DNA from: an uncultured Caryophanales bacterium
Lineage (GTDB): Bacteria > Bacillota_I > Bacilli_A > RFN20 > CAG-826
Reading direction: 5' to 3'
Length of the DNA stretch: 5,190 bases
NCBI GenBank assembly: GCA_902464635.1
Contig: CABQKC010000051.1
Location: 1-5,190 of the forward strand
The notes beneath the pieces are model-generated. The model searched no databases. It was not told the DNA's origin and saw only the letters and a program-made list of their open reading frames with translations. A program made the position numbers and the translations under genes. Below are positions 1 to 5,111 of this stretch, in pieces. Each line of letters opens with the position of its first letter. Within the stretch, counting starts at the first letter, position 1.

Positions 1-51
1 AAAATTCGTACACCTTTATATTTTTTTGCTTTCGACGTCTTTTTTTCTAGC

Positions 52-525
52 TCACAAATAGTTTGGCTGATAACCATCGAAATCAAAAGTCTCTGTAGCG
101 CCTTTCTTTGACATAAAGCTCTTAGATTTATTAAGACTTGTATCACCCGAGTAGAAAATCGAGTAAGAGGCGCCATCGGTATTAAATGACAAAGTTATTG
201 ACTGCATTCCATGTATTGGGTCCGTATTGTAGAAATATCCCCCATTACCCAATACATGCCAGGTATTTTTTGTGCCCATTAACTGGTAATATGTAAAGCC
301 AATGTCGTTTCCTAAATCAGTCTTTACAGTTGCATCACCATCATAAGGAGTAATTCCTGTATTATCGTGGAACTTGTTTCTTCCAGAATCAAATGTTATC
401 CCATATAACTTAATATTGGCGTTTGTCCTAAACAATGGATTTAGATTAGTACTTGTCAAAACAAGTGTGGCAACGGCAATGATACTTGCCGCTACCGATG
501 ATAATAGAAATATTTTCTTTTTCAT
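52..525 (-). CDS. Exported protein with a predicted signal peptide, 157 residues
   Basis: A basic MKKK start, a hydrophobic core at about 5-24 and a plausible signal peptidase I site after T34-N35-A36 indicate Sec export. No cysteine is present, so it is not a lipoprotein. The mature part (about 37-157) is rich in aromatic residues, Gly, Ser and Thr in an alternating pattern typical of a beta-sandwich, with the segments GGYFYNTDPIHGMQSITL (95-112) and SYSIFYSGDTS (120-130). It resembles adhesin-like or carbohydrate-binding modules in surface proteins of gut Firmicutes, but I cannot name the family. It ends abruptly at DGYQPNYL, where such modules, as I remember them, usually continue for another strand, so it may be shortened. 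A strong GGAGGT lies seven bases before the ATG at 523-525. It starts 30 bases after the 427-residue membrane protein, the likely operon partner. No anchor motif is visible. Confidence 0.75.
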   Translation of the reverse strand: MKKKIFLLSSVAASIIAVATLVLTSTNLNPLFRTNANIKLYGITFDSGRNKFHDNTGITPYDGDATVKTDLGNDIGFTYYQLMGTKNTWHVLGNGGYFYNTDPIHGMQSITLSFNTDGASYSIFYSGDTSLNKSKSFMSKKGATETFDFDGYQPNYL

Positions 526-555
526 GATTTTAACCTCCGTTTAAATCCATATTTG

Positions 556-1839
556 TTATTTATTTGGATTGGCTTCGTTTTCTTTTCTCACAGCCAATTT
601 CTTGCTAACAGGATCAAAACTAAAAACATAGTCACCACTAAGTAAACAAAAATTACGATCTCCGCTAGCATATTTAGCAGAGTTATCATCTTCGCTTAAC
701 CAAGAAGCTGTATTCTTTGGATAATAACAATCTTGGCAGTTATCAGTCTCTGGAAAATAAACTATATATTCGTAACTATCGGAATCAATATAAACTTTCA
801 ATTCATATATATGGCTTTTTTCGTTCATTTCGAACGGTAATGACATTTGTATAAACCCATTCTTAAAAACAAACAACTGAGGTCCTTTGAAACCGGTATG
901 TCTTTTTGGAGTCTCCTCTATTCCCAAATAAGAAGCTATGACAATTCCTAAAAGTGAGAAACAAGTTAAACTTTCAAATATCTTTATAACATCGAAACCA
1001 TCAACTTTGTCGCCTAAACTCCAAGATCCATTTATAAGTGTTAAAGAACTTAATACAGCGCGGAAGAAATCACAGTTCACTTGGCAATAAAAAATGCATA
1101 TTGAAAAGAAAATTATTTCTAGTAATGAATAGAACGCCAAAGTAATTCTTTCGTTTCTAACTAAACTAGACGATTTCTTTTTATCAATTACATCTTTTAC
1201 AAAGGAAATAATGATTTCGATGGATCTAGATACGAATCTAATGCCAGCAAATATAAGAATCACCTTTGTGACTATGAAATTGGGCAGGTATTTGTTAAAA
1301 CAAACTAACAAAATCCCTACTACTAAAGAAATAATAATGTTTGATATATTAAATGCTTTAATTAGATTAGATTTTGATTTCTTAGAACCACCATCATAAT
1401 AATCATGAATCTTGCATAGATAAGCAAAGCAATAATCAGGGGATATCAAAATATATTCAAGTTTGAATATGAAAGCATTTGTAAAAGAATTGCTTTCATA
1501 TGTGCAATTAACGGTCCGACTACATTGATTGCAATTAATATTAGTGGATATCTTCTTACGAACTATACAAGTCGTAATAACCTTTAGACTAGAGCAAATG
1601 AAAATATAAAAGATAAACGTAGGAATAAAGAAAAGTGCAATCTCCTCTGGTTTATTATGGAAAATGCCAAACAAAAGAAGAAATAAAACGAACACAATTA
1701 ATAAAGAAGCGATGCTTGAAAAGAAACTAAGAAAAGTAGGTTTTTTTGCCTTTGGATAATAATTCTTAGAAAATAAAACTATTCGAAAAAATGCAACGAC
1801 AATTAAAACGAATGCCAAAATAGGAATAATCACCTTCAT
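556..1839 (-). CDS. Polytopic membrane protein with a two-helix ion-channel-like module
   Basis: The protein has 427 residues. Predicted helices lie at about 1-23, 36-60, 66-90, 164-182, 186-211, 231-251 and 284-306, with a cytoplasmic C-terminal domain at 307-427. Positive charges after helices 1, 3 and 5 fit this topology. Residues 231-306 have the layout of an Ion_trans_2 module: an outer helix, a re-entrant AVLSSLTLINGSWSLGD segment (261-277) placed like the pore helix and filter of potassium channels (SLTT-VGYGD), then an inner helix. The GYGD filter itself is absent. A cytoplasmic loop between helices 3 and 4 has cysteines C103-x2-C106, C112, C137, C142 and H145, which could bind metal. 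C368-x2-C371 lies in the C-terminal domain. An AAGGAT-like site lies 11 bases before the ATG at 1839. The next gene starts 30 bases after its stop, so the two are probably co-transcribed. Channel relationship is inference; conduction is doubtful. Confidence 0.75.
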   Translation of the reverse strand: MKVIIPILAFVLIVVAFFRIVLFSKNYYPKAKKPTFLSFFSSIASLLIVFVLFLLLFGIFHNKPEEIALFFIPTFIFYIFICSSLKVITTCIVRKKISTNINCNQCSRTVNCTYESNSFTNAFIFKLEYILISPDYCFAYLCKIHDYYDGGSKKSKSNLIKAFNISNIIISLVVGILLVCFNKYLPNFIVTKVILIFAGIRFVSRSIEIIISFVKDVIDKKKSSSLVRNERITLAFYSLLEIIFFSICIFYCQVNCDFFRAVLSSLTLINGSWSLGDKVDGFDVIKIFESLTCFSLLGIVIASYLGIEETPKRHTGFKGPQLFVFKNGFIQMSLPFEMNEKSHIYELKVYIDSDSYEYIVYFPETDNCQDCYYPKNTASWLSEDDNSAKYASGDRNFCLLSGDYVFSFDPVSKKLAVRKENEANPNK

Positions 1840-1921
1840 TTAATCTTTTTATCCTTTTCCTGTTTTTAATCAGATTTATGTTTCTTACCTTAACAGCTTT
1901 TATTTTTGAGGCAATATCAGC

Positions 1922-2113
1922 TTACTCGCCACTTTGGTTTTGTTGTTTTTCTGACTCGTGATTGTCATTTTGGTCTTTCTTCTTTTTGAAAAGCAAAATG
2001 CCTGTAAAAACCAAAAGAGTAATGCTTATTGCCCCAATCAAAGCATAAATAGACCACCAAACGTAATAAAATTGGTCGCCACGTAATCCTTCGTAAACAA
2101 ATTGGCAAAGCAT
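1922..2113 (-). CDS. Small single-span membrane protein, 63 residues
   Basis: No family is recognised. The protein has a short N-terminal segment (MLCQFVYEGLRGDQF), one hydrophobic helix at about 18-42 (from VWWSIYALIGAI to FTGILLF), a KKKK stop-transfer cluster at 43-46, and a polar tail rich in Q, N and E ending in QSGE. The positive-inside rule predicts the N-terminus outside and the tail in the cytoplasm. The start at 2113 is set by a strong ribosome site and not by the longer open frame. It precedes the 427-residue membrane protein by 82 bases on the same strand and could be an accessory subunit of it. If the poly-G region upstream is a promoter, this is the first gene under its control. 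Small hydrophobic proteins of this kind are hard to assign from sequence. Confidence 0.7.
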   Translation of the reverse strand: MLCQFVYEGLRGDQFYYVWWSIYALIGAISITLLVFTGILLFKKKKDQNDNHESEKQQNQSGE

Positions 2114-2118
2114 AAATT

Positions 2119-2126
2119 CCCCTCCG
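2119..2126 (-). promoter_or_regulatory. Ribosome binding site that fixes the start of the 63-residue gene
   Basis: CGGAGGGG on the minus strand places a strong GGAGG seven bases before the ATG at 2111-2113. The same frame can be extended to a TTG at 2165-2167, but that TTG has no Shine-Dalgarno site and the extension would translate through the G tract. The ATG at 2113 is therefore preferred. Confidence 0.8.
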
Positions 2127-2134
2127 TTAAATTT

Positions 2135-2178
2135 TGTATAAATTTTACCCCCCCCCGGAAAAATCAAGATTTTGTCAA
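2135..2178 (-). promoter_or_regulatory. Promoter-like region with a nine-G tract in the spacer
   Basis: On the minus strand there is a consensus -35 TTGACA (2173-2178), a second -35-like TTGATT (2162-2167), nine consecutive G (2148-2156), then a -10-like TAAAAT (2142-2147) and TATACA (2135-2140). From TTGATT to TAAAAT the spacer is 14 bases, and 12 G would make it 17. From TTGACA it is 25, too long for normal use. A homopolymeric G run is striking in such AT-rich DNA. Slippage in spacer poly-G or poly-C tracts controls porA and opc expression in Neisseria. Another TTGACA lies at 2224-2229 with no good -10. The promoter elements are inferred from sequence only. Confidence 0.45.
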
Positions 2179-2271
2179 TTTTAGCAACCTAAAAATTACG
2201 TATCCGAAAAGAAAAACGCTTATTGTCAATTGAAAATTGTTTCTACAAATAGTTGAAGTTAGTCCAATCAG

Positions 2272-2706
2272 TTATTTATTTGTTTTTTTCTTTATCTTCC
2301 ATTCATGACTAGCTTCAATTGGATCGTTAAAGTATTTCCATTCAGGAGTTATATCTATAGAAATATCCTTATTGATTAAAGCATCTATCCTATCATTAAT
2401 CTCATTTGGCTTGCCCTTAAGTAATTCACCCCCATTAATTAATAAGGATTTGCAATAGATATAATTCTTACTAGAAATGCTAGATAAATACATTAATTTA
2501 TCCTTGGTTACTACGTTATTAGGTTTAATAAATACGGCATATTCGTTTTGGTCTTCATCTAGAGGACGGAAATAGGAAGTCGCATATGAATAACCACATT
2601 TACTGCATTCAAATGCTAATCCAGGTGGTTCCCATATAAAAATAGCCTTCCCATTACAAACCGGGCAAATAGCTTCTTGATAATATATAACCCCATACCT
2701 TTTCAT
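2272..2706 (-). CDS. Zinc-ribbon protein of unknown function, 144 residues
   Basis: I do not recognise a named family. The N-terminal third is a classical zinc ribbon with two CxxC knuckles, C14-x2-C17 and C34-x2-C37 (CPVC and CSKC), 16 residues apart. The central part (about 57-123) shows a strand-helix-helix-strand-helix-strand pattern: VFIKPNN, then KDKLMYLSSISSKNYIYCK, then GKPNEINDRIDALIN, then ISIDITPEW. The spacing recalls the C-terminal domain of ribosomal protein L7/L12, but this is my impression of a pattern and not a match. The tail is lysine-rich. It has no signal peptide or membrane span, so it is probably cytoplasmic and could bind nucleic acid or a protein partner. The ATG at 2704-2706 lacks a clear Shine-Dalgarno site, unlike its neighbours. 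It follows glnA by 101 bases and may have its own promoter. Confidence 0.75.
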   Translation of the reverse strand: MKRYGVIYYQEAICPVCNGKAIFIWEPPGLAFECSKCGYSYATSYFRPLDEDQNEYAVFIKPNNVVTKDKLMYLSSISSKNYIYCKSLLINGGELLKGKPNEINDRIDALINKDISIDITPEWKYFNDPIEASHEWKIKKKTNK

Positions 2707-2737
2707 AAATAAAGTCTAGCAAAAAATAGGAGACAAT

Positions 2738-2749
2738 TAATCTAGATTA
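2738..2749. promoter_or_regulatory. Perfect 12-base palindrome upstream of the zinc-ribbon gene
   Basis: TAATCTAGATTA is a perfect palindrome centred 37-38 bases upstream of the ATG at 2704-2706. Its size and position suit an operator for a dimeric regulator. The nearest promoter-like match on the minus strand is TTGTCT, 17 bases, TTTATT, immediately before the start codon, which is weak. AT-rich palindromes also arise by chance, so regulatory use is only a possibility. Confidence 0.25.
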
Positions 2750-2794
2750 TGAATATTTTAGTAATGGAATATAAGGGCAACTAAATTCCTAACC

Positions 2795-2808
2795 AGGATA
2801 TAAATCCT
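2795..2808. repeat. Short hairpin at the glnA stop codon
   Basis: AGGAT-ATAA-ATCCT is a perfect five-base-pair inverted repeat whose right arm touches the last base of the glnA TAA. No T-run follows it, so it is not a convincing intrinsic terminator. It may slow 3' decay or leave transcription free to continue toward the gene ending at 2272. Confidence 0.3.
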
Positions 2809-4139
2809 TATCTATTTAGATATTTAGCAAGTTCAAATTCACTAACGGTTGTATGGTATTCCTTCCATTCCTTTTCTTTCGCATCTATATATTTATGGAA
2901 TAGATGGTCCCCCATTACTTCTTGCATCAATATGCTCTTCTTAAATGCCTTGACCGCAGAATGAAGGGTTTCAGGAAGGTGCTCTATCCCTTTTTGTTCG
3001 ATTTGGTCTTCACTCAATGCGAATAAGTTATCCTTTACTGGAGGGATAATATCATCTTCTTTGATGTTAGATATACCTTCTAGTCCTGCTGCTAAAATAC
3101 CTGCTAAGGCTAGATAAGGATTCGCACAGGGATCGACATTCCTAAGTTCAGTCCTAGTCGCATTTCCTCTAATCGCAGGAATCCTAATGAGTGAGCTCCT
3201 ATTCGCATCACTCCAGCAGGCATATATAGGGGCTTCATATCCACTTACTAACCTTTTATATGAATTTACTATTGGATTAGTCAGCAATGCTAGTTCTCTA
3301 GCATGCAACAAGATTCCACTAATCCACTTCTTGCATAATAAGGATAATTCCATATCAGCATCCTTATCATAAAATAAGTCACCTTTAGTTGAATCGAATA
3401 ATGAACAGTTTGTATGCATTCCATTGCCAGCTTGTTTATTTAGTGGCTTTGGCATGAAAGAAGCTAGATAGCCATGCTTTCTAGCAATCACTTTTACTAC
3501 TTGCTTGAATATCTGTACCTTATCGCAGGCAGTTAATACATCATTATATTTGAATGTAATCTCATTTTGCCCTGGGCCAACTTCATGATGGGATGTCTGT
3601 ACTTCAAATCCCATCCTTTCTAATGTAAGAGCGATTTCTCTACGTATATCTTCCCCTCCATCGAATGGGGATAAATCAAAATATGAGGCATTGTCAGATA
3701 ATTTAGTAGATATATTCTCGTTATCTAATTTAAACAAATAGAATTCAGGTTCAAAACCGACATACATCTTCTCGATCCCCATATCGTTCATCACCTTTAT
3801 TTGCCTTCTTAATATATATCTAGGATCTCCAACGAATGGTTTTCCTTTAGGGGTATAGACATCACATATCATCATGGCCACTCCCCCATAATTATCATTT
3901 TCAAACGGAAGGGTGGTAAATGTATCAATATCAGGATATAGATACATATCGGCTTCTTTAATCCTTACAAATCCTTCAATCGAGGATCCATCAAACATGA
4001 TCTTATTGTTCAAGGCATCATCTAATTTAGATATAGGTATCTCGACTGCTTTTATATCTCCAAGCATATCGGTAAACTGCAATCTTAAATAAGAGATGTT
4101 ATTTTCTTCTATTATCTTTTCTATTTGTTTACGGTCCAT
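2808..4139 (-). CDS. glnA: Glutamine synthetase type I (GSI-alpha)
   Basis: This cytoplasmic enzyme makes glutamine from glutamate, ammonia and ATP, the main ammonium-assimilating step, and works as a dodecamer. At 443 residues it is full length and aligns along its whole length with Bacillus subtilis GlnA as I recall that sequence. Visible landmarks: the beta-grasp N-domain with FDGSSIEGFVRI (50-60), metal ligands in GFEPEF (E130, E132) and HHEVGPGQNE (E186, E193), the GNGMHTN loop with H242, the flap region NPIVNSYKRL (288-297) with YEAP after it, NRSSLIR (313-319), and RTELR (329-333). R59 matches the Arg62 that mediates glutamine feedback inhibition in the Gram-positive GSI-alpha class, which lacks adenylylation control. 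The ATG at 4137-4139 has an AGGT-type site (GAGGT, 4147-4151) seven bases upstream. No glnR or amtB adjoins it, so it appears to be a stand-alone transcript with its own promoter. Confidence 0.98.
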   Translation of the reverse strand: MDRKQIEKIIEENNISYLRLQFTDMLGDIKAVEIPISKLDDALNNKIMFDGSSIEGFVRIKEADMYLYPDIDTFTTLPFENDNYGGVAMMICDVYTPKGKPFVGDPRYILRRQIKVMNDMGIEKMYVGFEPEFYLFKLDNENISTKLSDNASYFDLSPFDGGEDIRREIALTLERMGFEVQTSHHEVGPGQNEITFKYNDVLTACDKVQIFKQVVKVIARKHGYLASFMPKPLNKQAGNGMHTNCSLFDSTKGDLFYDKDADMELSLLCKKWISGILLHARELALLTNPIVNSYKRLVSGYEAPIYACWSDANRSSLIRIPAIRGNATRTELRNVDPCANPYLALAGILAAGLEGISNIKEDDIIPPVKDNLFALSEDQIEQKGIEHLPETLHSAVKAFKKSILMQEVMGDHLFHKYIDAKEKEWKEYHTTVSEFELAKYLNR

Positions 4140-4169
4140 AATGGTTACCTCGATAAATTCATGAGAATA

Positions 4170-4197
4170 ATCCTATAACAAGATAAGTTTATGTAAA
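4170..4197 (-). promoter_or_regulatory. Candidate sigma-A promoter of glnA
   Basis: On the minus strand a TTTACA -35 (4192-4197) and a TAGGAT -10 (4170-4175) are separated by 16 bases, about 30 bases before the glnA start. The -35 matches consensus at five of six positions and the -10 at four of six. The element overlaps TTACA-N11-TGTTA. This has GlnR-like half-sites in the wrong (everted) order compared with the Bacillus TGTNAN7TNACA operator, so I do not call a GlnR site. Confidence 0.4.
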
Positions 4198-4280
4198 TAT
4201 TTTTCTTATTGAATTTAAGCAGTTCCAAATAGATGGGATTAGAAGGAATGAAAAAAGGACTAGAAAAAAGGCATATTAAG

Positions 4281-4303
4281 AAACCGGGAGAAAGTACCCG
4301 TTT
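4281..4303 (-). terminator. Possible weak terminator after mntA-hepT
   Basis: Read on the minus strand, AAACGGG pairs with CCC-G-GTTT around an eight-base loop, giving seven base pairs with one bulged G. It is followed by CTTAATATGCC and then a run of T. The interval before the T-run makes this a poor fit to an intrinsic terminator. It is the best candidate between hepT and the glnA promoter. It lies more than 100 bases beyond the hepT stop. Confidence 0.3.
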
Positions 4304-4363
4304 AAAGAGAATGACGTGCTTTTTATTGAATTATACGTAGAACTTTTGCAGCTTTTCTAGCAT

Positions 4364-4385
4364 TTCGTTTCACTTGCGAACCGAA
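4364..4385. repeat. Hairpin-forming inverted repeat between hepT and glnA
   Basis: TTCG-T-TTC pairs with GAA-C-CGAA around a six-base loop (ACTTGC). The stem has seven paired bases per arm, interrupted by one symmetric T/C mismatch. It lies in a locally GC-richer block of otherwise AT-rich intergenic DNA. No U-tract follows on either strand. It could be an RNA processing or stability element in the mntA-hepT transcript, or part of a dispersed intergenic repeat. The structure is directly visible; its role is unknown. Confidence 0.4.
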
Positions 4386-4390
4386 GAGTC

Positions 4391-4416
4391 AGCGAAGCCC
4401 CTATCACATTATCGCT
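4391..4416. repeat. Inverted repeat just after hepT
   Basis: AGCGA at 4391-4395 pairs with TCGCT at 4412-4416 across a 16-base loop, directly after the hepT stop. No T-run follows on the minus strand, so it is not a classical terminator. It is weak on its own but lies next to the stronger hairpin at 4364-4385. Confidence 0.25.
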
Positions 4417-4417
4417 A

Positions 4418-4753
4418 TTATAAAAAGGCTTTAAAAACTTCAATTAGATCATCCAAATCTTGAGTAATAGTTTCATATACGATTGTATAGTCTGTCTTTC
4501 CATACTCGTGGACTAAGCCGTTTCTAAAACCCATTATTTTTCCCCATGGAATTTGGCTATTTTCGGTTTTAAAATCTTTTGAAATATCTTTGATGTTTTC
4601 GATTAGTTTAACCAATCTAAACATTATCGCGTCAACCAATTCATCAATAGACATAAATTGGTCATATGTTTTATTTCCAATATATTTTCGAATTATCTCA
4701 ATGTTTTCTACCGCTTTTAAAGCAAAGTAGCGGTCATCTTTCTCATTATCAAT
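4418..4753 (-). CDS. hepT: HepT-like HEPN RNase toxin, apparent AUU start
   Basis: The protein matches the HepT (DUF86) family, HEPN-fold RNases inhibited by their MntA partner. The motif RX4HXY (R-N-G-L-V-H-E-Y) is intact at R77, H82 and Y84 in 111-residue numbering. R and H are the expected catalytic pair, and Y84 is the expected AMPylation site. The first in-frame ATG is at 4652-4654 and would give only 78 residues. However, 33 codons upstream of it encode a typical HepT N-terminus (DDRYFALKAVENIEIIRKY, then NKTYDQF) with no interruption. That frame is closed by TAA at 4760-4762 and has no ATG, GTG or TTG. The best start is ATT at 4751-4753, which overlaps the mntA TGA by one base (ATTGA) and lies 10 bases after a GGA. 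I chose this start, giving 111 residues, the usual family length. Alternatives are a start-codon mutation, a sequencing error, or a genuine short form from 4654. Family call confident, start uncertain. Confidence 0.8.
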   Translation of the reverse strand: MDNEKDDRYFALKAVENIEIIRKYIGNKTYDQFMSIDELVDAIMFRLVKLIENIKDISKDFKTENSQIPWGKIMGFRNGLVHEYGKTDYTIVYETITQDLDDLIEVFKAFL

Positions 4754-5111
4754 ATATTTTTATTCCATCCTTCATAATTTCATTAATTAGTTCTAGATTA
4801 CCATTTAAGGTATTAAACCTTATCAAATCAACCCTTTTATTTAATACATTTCTTATAGATTCGCTTAATCCAACAAACTTTAATCCAGTTAACGAAGTCG
4901 CAATACAGAGATCTACATCGCTAGCATCTTTAGCATATCCTTTCGCGTAGCTGCCAAATAGATAGCAAAATTCAATTTCGTTTTTATATTCTTTTTCAAA
5001 CAAAGTCACTAATGCATTCTTAATACATTCTAGTGATAAAACGCCTTTGTCTTCGAGAGTATAAGGAATTTTGTGTAAACGTTTCCCAGTAAGATAACTA
5101 ATTCTAATCAC
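4749..5111 (-). CDS. mntA: MntA-type minimal nucleotidyltransferase antitoxin
   Basis: This 120-residue protein carries the minimal nucleotidyltransferase signature GSX10DXD: G53-S54, then D65-V66-D67, with a third candidate acidic ligand at D95 (RVDLIRF). In characterised HepT/MntA pairs this enzyme transfers AMP from ATP onto a tyrosine next to the HepT active site and so neutralises the toxin in the cytoplasm. The full motif suggests it is catalytically competent. The start is GTG at 5109-5111; no ATG or TTG occurs in frame before the catalytic motif. The GTG overlaps the stop of the upstream gene (GTGA), so translation is probably coupled. A GGAGGG sits at about 5138-5143, too far away to be its own ribosome site. 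The first 24 or so residues look like an extra segment ahead of the usual family start. The stop is TGA, immediately followed by TAA in the same frame. The downstream partner is hepT. Confidence 0.88.
   Translation of the reverse strand: MIRISYLTGKRLHKIPYTLEDKGVLSLECIKNALVTLFEKEYKNEIEFCYLFGSYAKGYAKDASDVDLCIATSLTGLKFVGLSESIRNVLNKRVDLIRFNTLNGNLELINEIMKDGIKIY

Noticed and set aside
1..77. Minus-strand frame of 25 codons (MVISQTICELEKKTSKAK onward) overlapping the end of the exported-protein gene and running off the left edge.
   Set aside because: It lacks a ribosome site and is too short to judge. It might be the next gene, but the window does not show enough to call it.
1211..1399. Plus-strand open frame of 62 codons inside the 427-residue membrane protein gene.
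   Set aside because: It is a shadow of the membrane-helix coding frame, with no ribosome site or recognisable product.
2114..2167. Extension of the 63-residue membrane protein to a TTG at 2167, giving 81 residues.
   Set aside because: No ribosome site precedes the TTG. The added 18 residues are translated through the G tract, and a strong GGAGG sits seven bases before the ATG at 2113.
3187..3372. Plus-strand open frame inside glnA.
   Set aside because: It is antisense to the highly conserved coding sequence of glutamine synthetase and has no independent support.
4170..4197. GlnR/TnrA operator at the glnA promoter.
   Set aside because: The half-sites TTACA and TGTTA are in everted order with 11 bases between them, not the TGTNAN7TNACA arrangement.
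4233..4340. Plus-strand frame of 35 codons (start MGLEGMKKGLEKRH) between glnA and hepT.
   Set aside because: It has no ribosome site at usable spacing, no recognisable homology, and overlaps the hairpin regions. It would also be the only plus-strand gene.
4744..4746. ATG near the mntA stop as the start of hepT.
   Set aside because: It is out of frame with HepT and reaches a TAA after nine codons, so it would need a frameshift with no clear slippery site.
4666..4950. Plus-strand open frame of 94 codons opposite mntA and hepT.
   Set aside because: The minus strand carries the GSX10DXD motif and the HepT N-terminal sequence here, so this is an antisense shadow.
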